Assembly (NCBI GenBank): GCA_002712885.1 | Contig: PAUN01000070.1 | Span: 1 to 35,953, forward strand | Length of the DNA stretch: 35,953 nucleotides | Source: Acidobacteriota bacterium | GTDB lineage: Bacteria > Acidobacteriota > Vicinamibacteria > Vicinamibacterales > UBA8438 | Reading direction: 5' to 3' | In this document: positions 1 through 7,562 of the stretch, one piece after another | How positions within the stretch are numbered: the first letter of the stretch is position 1 | Layout of the letters: the number at the start of each line of letters is the position of its first letter | Translations under genes and position numbers: made by a program | Notes under the pieces: model-generated | What the model was told of the DNA's origin: nothing | What the model saw: only the letters and a program-made list of their open reading frames with translations | The model's database searches: none

Positions 1-1
1 C

Positions 2-781
2 GAGGCCGACACACCGGCCGGCAAGGCGTTCGCCGTCCTGTTGATCCTCTCGATTCTAGGCAGCGTAATTGTCGTGATGCTCGACAGCGTCGAGACGATT
101 CATGCCCGCTCCGGAGCGTGGCTCACGCGGCTGGAGTGAACGTTCACCATCCTTTTCACCGTTGAGTATCTGGTCCGCCTGGCCAGCGTCCGCAGACCAT
201 GGGGTTACGCCCTGAGCTTCTTCGGCGTGATCGACCTGCTCGCCATCATCCCCACCTACCTCAGCCTGGTCGTCGCAGGCACCCAGTCGCTCCTGGTCAT
301 CCGTATCCTGCGGCTGTTGCGGGTGTTTCGCGTGTTCAAGCTTGGGTACTACCTGAGCGAGGCCCGGGTCCTCAAGACCGCAATCCAGGCTAGCCGCGCC
401 AAGATCAATGTCTTCTTGACGCTCGTGCTGTCGATTGCGGTCGTCATGGGCGCGTTGCTGTATCTCATCGAGGGGGAGGCCACCGGGTTCACCAGCATTC
501 CGCGGGGGATGTACTGAGCCGTGGTCACCATGACCACGGTTGGTTACGGGGACATCGCACCGACTACGGTGCTCGGCCAGATCGCGGCCGCTGGGCTGAT
601 GGTGCTCGGCTACGCCATCATCGCGACCCCGACCGGTATCGTGTCGGCGGAGCCGGTGCAGGCCGTCAGCCATCAACCGGTGTCGACGCAGGCCTGTCCC
701 GCCTGCAGTGCCGAGGGCCACGATGCCGACGCGGTCTGCGACAAGTATTGCGGCGAGCGCCTCTATCCCACCACTATGTAG
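2..781 (+). pseudogene. Voltage-gated K+ channel, two in-frame TGA codons, 5' end outside window
   Basis: Frame 2 is open from the window edge except for TGA at 137-139 and 515-517. Reading through both gives a six-helix Kv-type ion transport protein. It has S2-S3 with FTVEYLVRL, an arginine-bearing S4 (RILRLLRVFRVFK), S5, the pore and selectivity filter TTVGYGD, S6, and a C-terminal Cys-rich tail (CPAC...CDKYCGERL) that is usual for bacterial members. Both TGA codons stand where relatives carry Trp: LE(W)TFTILF before S2 and MY(W)AVVTMTTVGYGD at the pore helix. The ORF track therefore shows only fragments at 227-517 and 521-781. As written no full channel can be made, so I call a pseudogene. 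Alternatives are two base-calling errors or read-through. Family assignment is secure; functional status is not. Confidence 0.85.
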
Positions 782-846
782 AGGTCGCCAGCCAGGGCAG
801 AGAACGCTGGTCCCAAGCCGAGACGCGATTGGTCAGACGGCCCTGG

Positions 847-864
847 GCGGGTATAAATACCCGC
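847..864. promoter_or_regulatory. 8-2-8 perfect inverted repeat
   Basis: GCGGGTAT-AA-ATACCCGC is a perfect inverted repeat in the spacer after the channel gene. It could be an operator or a small hairpin. It has no T-run, so it is not a standard terminator. No nearby gene start makes its target clear. Confidence 0.4.
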
Positions 865-1029
865 GGCCACGGAGTGGAGCACTCGGGGTCCCTGCGGAGC
901 CGCCGCGTGGGGCCCTGGGCAAAGCGCCGTCAAAGCAGGCGGCACCGCCGCCCAGGCGCGCGACAATGCGCGCCCCGCGGGCCCGGAGTGAGGCTCTGGG
1001 GTCCCCGCGAGGGCCCGCGTGGGGTTCGG
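862..1029. repeat. Two degenerate copies of a GC-rich palindromic repeat
   Basis: Copy 1 (about 862-920) and copy 2 (about 974-1031) align over roughly 55 bases at about three-quarters identity. Shared blocks are CGGAGTG, GGGGTCCC and CCGCGTGGGG. Copy 2 is closed by arms CGCGGGCCC (976-984) and GGGCCCGCG (1011-1019), so each unit can fold. This resembles a dispersed short palindromic repeat. The ORF-track proteins here are Arg/Pro/Gly-rich shadows of the repeat. Confidence 0.5.
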
Positions 1030-1046
1030 GACGTAGCTCCGTTTAA

Positions 1047-1253
1047 TCAAAGATATCGTGCAAGCTGCCGAATCGCTTGATAGAGCACGTCGGCGAGCTG
1101 GCGGACGAACGGCGTGACATCTTGCTCACTGACAGCGTCGGCCACCGTCACCGGATCGGTCAGTAGGAGCCAGATCGTGGCACCCGCCAACGCCGCCGCC
1201 AGCAGGCCGACCACGCCGGCGACGCTCATGCCAATCCGTACGAGGCTCATCAC
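1047..1253 (-). CDS. Small single-pass membrane protein, function unknown
   Basis: The ORF encodes 68 residues. After a short basic start (MMSLVRIGM) comes a hydrophobic stretch at residues 9-31 (VAGVVGLLAAALAGATIWLLL). A soluble tail of about 35 residues follows (SEQDVTPFVRQLADVLYQAIRQLARYL) and looks like an amphipathic helix. The first codon is GTG, immediately followed by ATG at 1250, which is equally plausible as start. The gene lies about 140 bases downstream of the MDR oxidoreductase on the same strand. Composition (a membrane segment plus a sensible soluble tail) favours a real gene over a shadow, but I recognise no family. Confidence 0.5.
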   Translation of the reverse strand: MMSLVRIGMSVAGVVGLLAAALAGATIWLLLTDPVTVADAVSEQDVTPFVRQLADVLYQAIRQLARYL

Positions 1254-1392
1254 CGATTACTTTCTACCGGTCGTCACGGACCCGGCTCCCGACGCGTCGG
1301 CCGAGTCATGGAGGTCGGACCGGGTGTCTGGCAGGACGGTCGTCCCTACATAGGACGGATGTGGCGTCCCACAAGTTTTCGAAACCGTGGAA

Positions 1393-2409
1393 TCAGACGT
1401 CGAGAACGATCTTACCGAACTGAGACTTGTCTTCGAGCCGGCGCTGGGCGTCCACCGCGGCCTCGAGCGGGAAGCTGCTGTCGACGACCGGGGTGAATCG
1501 ACCGTCGAAGAACAGTTCGGCGGCCCGAAGCAGTTCTCCCTTGGACCCCATATAAGAGCCGATCAGCGAGATCTGCCGGGAGAACAGGTGGCGGATGTCC
1601 ATCGAGACGCTGGGCCCGGTAGTCGCACCACAGGTCACCAACCGTCCACCTCGCTTGAGACTCTTCATCGACGCTTCCCAGGTCGCCTGCCCGACGTGCT
1701 CGAACACCACGTCGACGCCGCCGCGGTCGGTGAACCGCCGCACCTCCTTCGCGATGTCCTCCCGGTAGTGATCGATGGCCTCGTGCGCTCCCAATTCACG
1801 CGCGCGGGCCAGCTTCTCGTTCGAGCCGGCCGTCACGATCACCCGTGCGCCCTGCGCCAGAGCCACCTGGATCGCCGCCTGCCCGAGACCGCTGCCGGCG
1901 GCCAGAATCAGGACCGTTTCACCAGGTCGCAGCGCCGCCTTCGTGACCAGCATGTGCCACGCGCTCAGGAATGTGAACGGGAAGGCGGCCGCTTCGCGAA
2001 AACCGATATGATCCGGAATCGGCACGAGGTTCTCCACCGGCACCGTCACCAATTCGGCGTACCCGCCCTCGGATTGATAGCCGACCAAGCCATAGCTCCG
2101 ACAGAGGTTGTCCTCACCGCCGAGACAGGCGGCGCACCGTCCGCAGCTCAGCCCCGGCTGCACCAGCACCCGCTGGCCCTCGCCGACGCCGCCGCCCGAG
2201 GCACGCACCACCTCGCCCGCGACGTCGCTGCCTGGACAATGCGGGAGGCGCACGCCGGGAATCCCTCGACGTTGCCATAGATCGAGGTGATTCAGCGCGC
2301 AGGCGCGCACGCGTATCAGTACCTCGCCCGGCCCGGGCTCAGGGTCCGGAACGTCTTCTTGTCGCAGGACGTCGAGCCCACCGTGTTCGTGAAACCGCAC
2401 AGCTTTCAT
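1393..2409 (-). CDS. Zinc-type MDR alcohol dehydrogenase / quinone-oxidoreductase-like protein
   Basis: The product is 338 residues, the usual length for medium-chain dehydrogenases. The GroES-like N-terminal half carries CALNHLDLW, the PGSDVAGEV segment and a structural-zinc lobe CGRCAACLGGEDNLC (about residues 90-104). The Rossmann half has AAGSGLGQAAIQVA (residues about 170-183) for NAD(P)H. The protein should reduce or oxidise a small carbonyl or quinone in the cytoplasm; the substrate cannot be read from sequence. The ATG is preceded by a clear Shine-Dalgarno (GAGGAG, 8 bases upstream), and the gene begins 23 bases after the inactive M16 subunit, so it is probably the third gene of that operon. 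Confidence 0.88.
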   Translation of the reverse strand: MKAVRFHEHGGLDVLRQEDVPDPEPGPGEVLIRVRACALNHLDLWQRRGIPGVRLPHCPGSDVAGEVVRASGGGVGEGQRVLVQPGLSCGRCAACLGGEDNLCRSYGLVGYQSEGGYAELVTVPVENLVPIPDHIGFREAAAFPFTFLSAWHMLVTKAALRPGETVLILAAGSGLGQAAIQVALAQGARVIVTAGSNEKLARARELGAHEAIDHYREDIAKEVRRFTDRGGVDVVFEHVGQATWEASMKSLKRGGRLVTCGATTGPSVSMDIRHLFSRQISLIGSYMGSKGELLRAAELFFDGRFTPVVDSSFPLEAAVDAQRRLEDKSQFGKIVLDV

Positions 2410-2432
2410 TCTTCAACTCCTCGTGTCGCGCA

Positions 2433-3809
2433 TCACGGGTCGACACGCACCGGATCGCCAAGACCCAGCGCCGGGAGGTCGGACATGAGCTGGTCGGCCG
2501 GTCCCACAATCACCGCCACCGCCTCACCGGCCCGAAGGTGAGCCGCCGCCGCAGCGGTGACGTCATCGACATCGACGGCCTCGACCTCCGGAACAAAGGT
2601 GTCGTAGTAGCTCGCCGGCAACTCGTGAAGCACCAGTGACGCGACGCCGCGCGCCACCTGGCTGGCCGTCTCGAACCCCCGGGCAAACCCGCGGGTCAGC
2701 GCGGCGCGCGCCATCTCCAGCTCCGCCAACGTTACGGGGCAATCGCCTCCGATCACCGCCATCTGCGACAGGACTTCCTGGACGCACTCGACAGTCGCGT
2801 CAGCCTGCACACTGCCCTGCATCGCGAACGGACCCGGCGCTCGGCGGTAATCGAACCCCGTCCGAACACCATAGGTGTACCCCTTCTCCTCACGTAAGCG
2901 CTGGTTGAGCCGGCTGACGAACTGCCCGCCCAGAACCACGTTCAACACTTGCAGCGCATGGTAGTCGGGCGTAGCGCGAGCCACGGCCACGTGGCCAACA
3001 CGCAGCTCGCTCTGCACGGCGGCCGGACGATCGACGAGCACCAGACGTGCCGACGGCGGTCCGACCGCATCGAGAACGGCCGGTGCGACCACCGCCTCTG
3101 ATGCCGGCGGCCGCACGGGCAGGGCGCCGAACGTCCGCTCCGCGACGTCGCCAATCTCCTCGTGTGTCAGCGCCCCGACGCCAATCAGGGTCGCCAGTTC
3201 CAGCTGATAGGCATCACGATGAAACGCGGTCACCTGAGCCGGCGTGAGGCTCGCCAGGGACGTGTCGGTCCCAATTCCGAGATGGCCGTAGGGATGGCCC
3301 GGAAACAGCGTGCCCAGAAATATCCGGTCCGCCACGGCACTCGACACGGCTCGCAACTGCCGTACGCGGCTCCGCCGGAGGTCTCGCACCCGGCCAACAT
3401 CAGACGCATCAAACCGAGGCGTACCGACGATCTCGGCCAGCAGGCCTGCTCCCTGCAACGCGTGCCGCGCCACCGTGGTAAGCGTGACCGAGGTGGAGTC
3501 TGCCCCCACCTCGGTCCCGAGCCGGGCGCCGATACGATCGAGCGCCGCGTGCAATTCGAGCGCAGTACGCTGGATACAGCCCTCGTCCAGCAGGTCGGCG
3601 GTCAACGCCGCCAGGCCGTGGGCATGCTCTGGATCGGAGGCAGACCCGACCGGCATCGTCAACCGAAAGGTGACCACCGGCGGCCCAGGATGCTCGACCG
3701 TCTTTAACGCCAATCCGTTGGACAACCGACCGGTGCGCACGACCGGGAACCGCGTCGGCGGCACCCGACCGGGCTCCGGCATGTGCGAACGGTCCACACG
3801 ACCGGTCAT
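2433..3809 (-). CDS. M16 family peptidase-like protein, non-catalytic subunit
   Basis: The product is 458 residues with the two-lobe M16 (pitrilysin/MPP) fold. At the position of the zinc motif HxxEH it reads HGLAALTADLLDEG, so metal ligands are missing and it cannot be a peptidase alone. The C-terminal half keeps the R/Y-type signature of the partner subunit (GGQFVSRLNQRLREEKGYTYG, residues about 290-310). In M16B enzymes such a subunit pairs with an HxxEH subunit to form the active chamber. Its ATG overlaps the stop of the upstream active subunit (ATGA, 3806-3809), which fits translational coupling and a 1:1 complex. No signal peptide is visible. The first ten or so residues are not family-like, and ATG at residue 10 is a possible alternative start. 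Confidence 0.9.
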   Translation of the reverse strand: MTGRVDRSHMPEPGRVPPTRFPVVRTGRLSNGLALKTVEHPGPPVVTFRLTMPVGSASDPEHAHGLAALTADLLDEGCIQRTALELHAALDRIGARLGTEVGADSTSVTLTTVARHALQGAGLLAEIVGTPRFDASDVGRVRDLRRSRVRQLRAVSSAVADRIFLGTLFPGHPYGHLGIGTDTSLASLTPAQVTAFHRDAYQLELATLIGVGALTHEEIGDVAERTFGALPVRPPASEAVVAPAVLDAVGPPSARLVLVDRPAAVQSELRVGHVAVARATPDYHALQVLNVVLGGQFVSRLNQRLREEKGYTYGVRTGFDYRRAPGPFAMQGSVQADATVECVQEVLSQMAVIGGDCPVTLAELEMARAALTRGFARGFETASQVARGVASLVLHELPASYYDTFVPEVEAVDVDDVTAAAAAHLRAGEAVAVIVGPADQLMSDLPALGLGDPVRVDP

Positions 3810-5125
3810 GAGACGACCGCCGGACGCGAACCGGGTAGCGCCCGTTCGACGGCGCCGTCCGGCACGACGCTCAGAGCGATACGACCCGGCTCATGCAGCC
3901 GCCGCACCGCGCCGCGCACTCGCTCGGCGGTCGTACTGCGATACCGCGCCCGGTCCCTGGCCATGAATCCGGGATCACCGGCATACACGTTGTACGCGTT
4001 CAATTGGTCCGACCGCCCATTGAACCCACCGACGGTCTGCAAACGGTACACAAACTGGACCTCGACCTGCGTCAGCCCTCTTTGCAGTTCCGCCTCACTC
4101 GGACCGGTATCGGCCAAGGCAGCCAGCTCCTCGACGATCACCTGCTCGAGCTCCATCAATTCGCTCCCCGGAGCTGCGGTCGCGATCAGGCAGAACCAGC
4201 CGTCGATCTCGCGCGAGCCCTGCGCCGCACTAACGTCGGTGGCAAGACGCCGCTCGTAGACCAATGTGCGATACAAACGGGAGGTCTTCCCGCCGGCCAG
4301 CAGCTCAGCCAACAAGTCCATGTCGGCATCGCCGTCTGAGAACAGGCGCGGGGAGCGCCAGGCAAGATAGAGACGCGGCAACTCCACCCGGTCCTCGAGC
4401 AGGAGGCGCGTGTCTACTGCGGCTGGCGTGGGATTCCGCTGCGACTCAGCGCCGGTGACCACGGCTGGGACTGGAGAGCCGGCGGGGATCTCCTCGAAGT
4501 GGCGACGCACCAGCTCGAGCACCGGCTCCGTGTCCACATCACCGGCCACGGTCAGCGAGGCATTGCCGGGGTGGTAGTACGTCTGAAAGAACGCGTGCGC
4601 GTCCTCGAGTGTCGCGGCCCGGATGTCCTCGGCGTGCCCGATGGTGGTCCAGTGGTAGGGATGGTCGGACGGAAACAGCGCAGACATCAACGCCATCAGT
4701 GCCAAGCCGTACGGACGGTTTTCATAGGACTGGCGTCGCTCGTTCAGCACGACCTTGCGTTGGTTCTCGAACTTGGCGGAAGTCAGCGCCGGCAGGAGGT
4801 ACCCCAAACGATCCGACTCCAACCACAGCGCCAGCTCCAACGCGTTGGTCGGCACGACCTCCCAGTAGTTCGTGCGATCGCAGTTGGTGGACCCGTTGAG
4901 TGAGGCCCCCGCCTTTTGCAACGGCGCGAAGTAGCCGCTGTCATGATGCGCCGACCCCTCGAACATGAGGTGCTCGAACAGATGGGCCAGTCCGGTGCGT
5001 CCGGGCCGCTCGTTCTTCGATCCGACGTGGTACCAGAGATTGACCGCAGCGATCGGGCACCGATGGTCCTCGTGCACGATGACGTCGAGTCCGTTGTCCA
5101 ATGTGTATTTCAAAAAATCCAGCAT
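3806..5125 (-). CDS. M16 family zinc metallopeptidase, catalytic subunit
   Basis: The product is 439 residues. The zinc-binding motif HLFEHLMFEGS (HxxEH, about residues 47-57) is intact. The third ligand lies in the downstream ALWLESDRLGYL segment (Glu before SDR). The C-terminal lobe is present and full length. The family degrades peptides, or as processing peptidase trims them. No signal peptide is evident at MLDFLKYTLDNGLDVIV, so a cytoplasmic location is likely unless a longer start is used. It is first in the operon M16 active, M16 inactive, MDR oxidoreductase, read leftwards. A TATGAT hexamer at 5170-5175 on the minus strand could be its -10 box, though no good -35 is seen. Confidence 0.92.
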   Translation of the reverse strand: MLDFLKYTLDNGLDVIVHEDHRCPIAAVNLWYHVGSKNERPGRTGLAHLFEHLMFEGSAHHDSGYFAPLQKAGASLNGSTNCDRTNYWEVVPTNALELALWLESDRLGYLLPALTSAKFENQRKVVLNERRQSYENRPYGLALMALMSALFPSDHPYHWTTIGHAEDIRAATLEDAHAFFQTYYHPGNASLTVAGDVDTEPVLELVRRHFEEIPAGSPVPAVVTGAESQRNPTPAAVDTRLLLEDRVELPRLYLAWRSPRLFSDGDADMDLLAELLAGGKTSRLYRTLVYERRLATDVSAAQGSREIDGWFCLIATAAPGSELMELEQVIVEELAALADTGPSEAELQRGLTQVEVQFVYRLQTVGGFNGRSDQLNAYNVYAGDPGFMARDRARYRSTTAERVRGAVRRLHEPGRIALSVVPDGAVERALPGSRPAVVS

Positions 5126-5243
5126 TCATCGCCTACCAACAAAGTCCGGGTGCATTCGACCGCCGCGCGATCATACTGCCATCACAACATGCGTCCCGCG
5201 TCGTGGCCCACGGGCGCCCGGCGGCTGGCCGATGGCCGCGTGG

Positions 5244-5249
5244 TACGAT
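5244..5249 (+). promoter_or_regulatory. Candidate extended -10 box (TGG-TACGAT)
   Basis: TGGTACGAT stands just before the start of the exported protein at 5260. It matches an extended -10 (TGn then TAnnAT). The same 9-mer occurs at 10671-10679, upstream of another exported protein. No -35 is visible. If it is used, the transcript would be nearly leaderless. Confidence 0.3.
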
Positions 5250-5259
5250 GGAACACGTC

Positions 5260-5787
5260 ATGATTCGAACGGCTCTCACAATGACGGCACTTCTACTGTA
5301 TGCCGCGACCGCCACAAGCGCGCAGACCTTGCGCTACGAGGCACCGGACGACTGGGACGAGCAGCCGTCAACATCACCGATGCGTGTCACCGAGTTCCGG
5401 CTTCCGCGAGTCGCCGGCGACGCTGAGGACGTTGAGTTGGTGGTGTTCTACTTTGGCGGCGCCGGCGGGAGCGTCGAGGCCAACCTGGAGCGCTGGGTCG
5501 GCCAGATAGAGCAGCCGGATGGGCGCTCGTCGTTTGAAGTAGCGTCGACCACCGGATTCGACGCCAACGGCCTTGCAATCACGGTGCTTGATGTCCCCGG
5601 CACCTACGTGGCCGCGGTCAGACCTGGCTCGACTAGTCGGCTCAATAAGACCGACTTCCGCTTGCTCGCAGCGGTGGTGGAAACTCCCGCGGGCCCGTAT
5701 TTCTTCAAGTTGACCGGTCCGGCCCGGAGCGTAGCACGCTGGGACAATGCGTTCGCAGCCTTTCTGCGCACGGTGTCGGTGGAGTAG
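5260..5787 (+). CDS. Small exported protein of unknown function
   Basis: The ORF track opens at 5101, but the protein-like sequence begins at 5260 (MIRTALTMTALLLYAATATSA), a clear Sec signal peptide cleaved near AxA-Q at residue 21. ATG at 5248 is a close alternative. The mature part of about 150 residues contains YEAPDDWDEQ, LVVFYFGGAGGSVEANLERW and VLDVPGTYV, and ends with FKLTGP..SVARWDNAFAAFL. I know similar sequences as small hypothetical exported proteins in Acidobacteriota and Planctomycetes, with no described function. It is transcribed divergently from the M16 operon. The upstream part of the ORF (5101-5259) is the antisense of the M16 start region and should not be annotated. Confidence 0.8.
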   Translation: MIRTALTMTALLLYAATATSAQTLRYEAPDDWDEQPSTSPMRVTEFRLPRVAGDAEDVELVVFYFGGAGGSVEANLERWVGQIEQPDGRSSFEVASTTGFDANGLAITVLDVPGTYVAAVRPGSTSRLNKTDFRLLAAVVETPAGPYFFKLTGPARSVARWDNAFAAFLRTVSVE

Positions 5788-5855
5788 TCGTCTCTCTCAG
5801 AGGTCGCAGTCAGTCCGAGTCGGCGTGGCCCGCCATAGACGGGACGCGGCACGCC

Positions 5856-6254
5856 TCACGAGTGCAGGGCGGCGTCGCGATATGCCTCTGCCAATCAGGC
5901 AGCCATATCCTCATTCAGATCAGAGACCTGCATGGTTGGGGGCGCTCACGTCAACACGCGAGAAGCGGGGATGTTCGAGCCGACGGTGCAGCACGACGTG
6001 CGCGTGCAGGCCTCGGGCGGTCAATCGATCGCCGCGAACGTCCCGCCCACCTGGAAGGCGATGCCATCCGGCCCCGGGACGATCGCAACCGGTCCACACC
6101 GTCTCACGAGCTCGGCGAACCGCCGATACAGGGCGACCGCACCGGGGGACTTCCCCTCCAGGTAGCCCCTCACCGACTCGCGCCCACACGAGTGCGACTG
6201 GTTGAGCTACGCGAACGATCTCCCGAAATTTGGACAGACCCACACCGGCTCCAC
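5856..6254 (-). pseudogene. Decayed DUF5655-type zinc-ribbon protein gene
   Basis: This gene is absent from the ORF track because it is broken. From a GTG at 6254 the minus strand reads a zinc-ribbon start (WVCPNFGRSFA), then a stop, then LNQSHSC. It continues with the family hallmarks YLEGKSPGAVALYRRF and RCGPVAIVPGPDGIAFQVGG. A frameshift near 6020-6030 moves the match to RLTARGLHAHVVLHRRLEHP. A second, near 5930, leads to QVSDLNEDMAA, a TGA, then LAEAY, which is the expected C-terminus. The defects are TAG at 6207-6209, TGA at 5895-5897 (at a Trp position), two frameshifts and loss of the second ribbon Cys (CPNF instead of CPxC). Family naming is from memory of the DUF5655 pattern. Confidence 0.7.
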
Positions 6255-6379
6255 AGATCGGACGCCAGGAGGAGCATGCGTCGGTGATCAACTCCGCCGA
6301 CTCCCGGTCAACGTCCATCCGTGACACCACAATATTCAGACCCCCCTCGGTGCTTCGCAAAGACTTTCGCCAAGGACCA

Positions 6380-7528
6380 CTACCGGAGTTCGAGAGCGGA
6401 TTCGGCAATCAGCTTTCGATGCAGCTCGCTGGTCCCCTCGCCGACCTCCAGTGTCTTCGCTTCGAGCAATAATCGACCCACTTCGTACTCGGACGAAAAG
6501 CCGTACCCGCCATGTATCTGAATCGCCTCGAGCGCGTTCTGCGTGGCCGCCTCGCTAGCCATCAACTTGGCCATGGAGGCTTCCATCGAGCACCGCTCGA
6601 CGCCGGCATCCTTCATCCGTCCCAGACGATAGACGAGCGCGCGGGCCGCTTCGGTCCGACAGATCATGTCTGCAATCTTCTGCTGCACCATCTGGAATTC
6701 CCCGATGGCCTGTCCGAACGCGCGGCGCTCGACGGCGTAGGGGAGGGTTAGGTCGACGGCGCGCTGCGCCTGACCGACACACCGGGCGGCCACGGAGAAC
6801 CGACCGGTGTCGAGCGCGGCGCCCAGAATCGGAAAGCCGCGCCCCACCTCGCCCAACACCGCCTCGTCGGGCACGACAACATCATCGAAGTGCACTTCGG
6901 CCACGTTGTCGCGATGCAACGTTCGCATCGGGAGCGCGCGACTGGTGATGCCGGCGACCGACGGGTCCAGCACAAACATGGTGACCCCCCGGTGCGCTTG
7001 GGACAGGTCAACGGTGGCCGCGACGAGAAACACACCAGCCTCGGCCGCGTGCGAGATAAAGACCTTGCTCCCGCTCAGACGCCATCCCCCGTCAATCTGT
7101 GTCGCCCGAGTCTTCATCGCGGCCAGATCCGTGCCGCCGCCAGGCTCCGTCAGGCAGGCTGAGGCCAAGATGTCGCCGCTCGCGAGAGGGGGAAGCCACC
7201 GCTGGCGCTGCGCCGCCGTACCAAAGCGAAGAATCGAGCTCCCAACGAGGGAGTTCGCAACTGATACGGCGGAGGCGACCACCCAATCGACGCGGGCCAA
7301 CTCCTCGCACACGATGCCGTAGGTCACGATGTCGATGAACGAGCCACCGTAGGAGTCCGGAATCATCGGAGCCAGAAATCCGAGCGGCGCCAGCTTCGCG
7401 ATGATCTCCCTGGGATATCGCCCCTCACGTTCATGTTGCTCAACGGTCGGCAAGATCTCACGCTCGGCAAACTCGCGCACGGCCGCCCGCACCTGGCGCT
7501 GAGTGTCCGTGAGATCGAAGTCGGCCAT
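6380..7528 (-). CDS. Acyl-CoA dehydrogenase
   Basis: The ORF track starts at 7744, but that 72-residue extension overlaps the antiporter gene and is Arg/Trp-rich. The family-like start is ATG 7528 (MADFDLTDTQRQVRAAVREF), giving 382 residues, the normal length. FAD- and substrate-binding signatures are present: ACLTEPGGGTDLAAMKT (about residues 120-136), the mid-domain GSKVFISHA, and the C-terminal QIHGGYGFSSEYEVGRL followed by EVGEGTSELHRKLIAE, which holds the likely catalytic Glu. It oxidises an acyl-CoA to the 2-enoyl-CoA and passes electrons to ETF; chain length cannot be told. It lies 34 bases behind the antiporter gene and is probably co-transcribed. Confidence 0.93.
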   Translation of the reverse strand: MADFDLTDTQRQVRAAVREFAEREILPTVEQHEREGRYPREIIAKLAPLGFLAPMIPDSYGGSFIDIVTYGIVCEELARVDWVVASAVSVANSLVGSSILRFGTAAQRQRWLPPLASGDILASACLTEPGGGTDLAAMKTRATQIDGGWRLSGSKVFISHAAEAGVFLVAATVDLSQAHRGVTMFVLDPSVAGITSRALPMRTLHRDNVAEVHFDDVVVPDEAVLGEVGRGFPILGAALDTGRFSVAARCVGQAQRAVDLTLPYAVERRAFGQAIGEFQMVQQKIADMICRTEAARALVYRLGRMKDAGVERCSMEASMAKLMASEAATQNALEAIQIHGGYGFSSEYEVGRLLLEAKTLEVGEGTSELHRKLIAESALELR

Positions 7529-7562
7529 CCGCCGCAGCACGTTCTTTCCGGTCACGGTCACA

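Noticed and set aside
137-517. Genome-wide recoding of TGA to Trp
   Set aside because: Many intact genes here end in TGA, including overlapping GTGA/ATGA junctions, and use TGG for Trp; TGA must be a normal stop.
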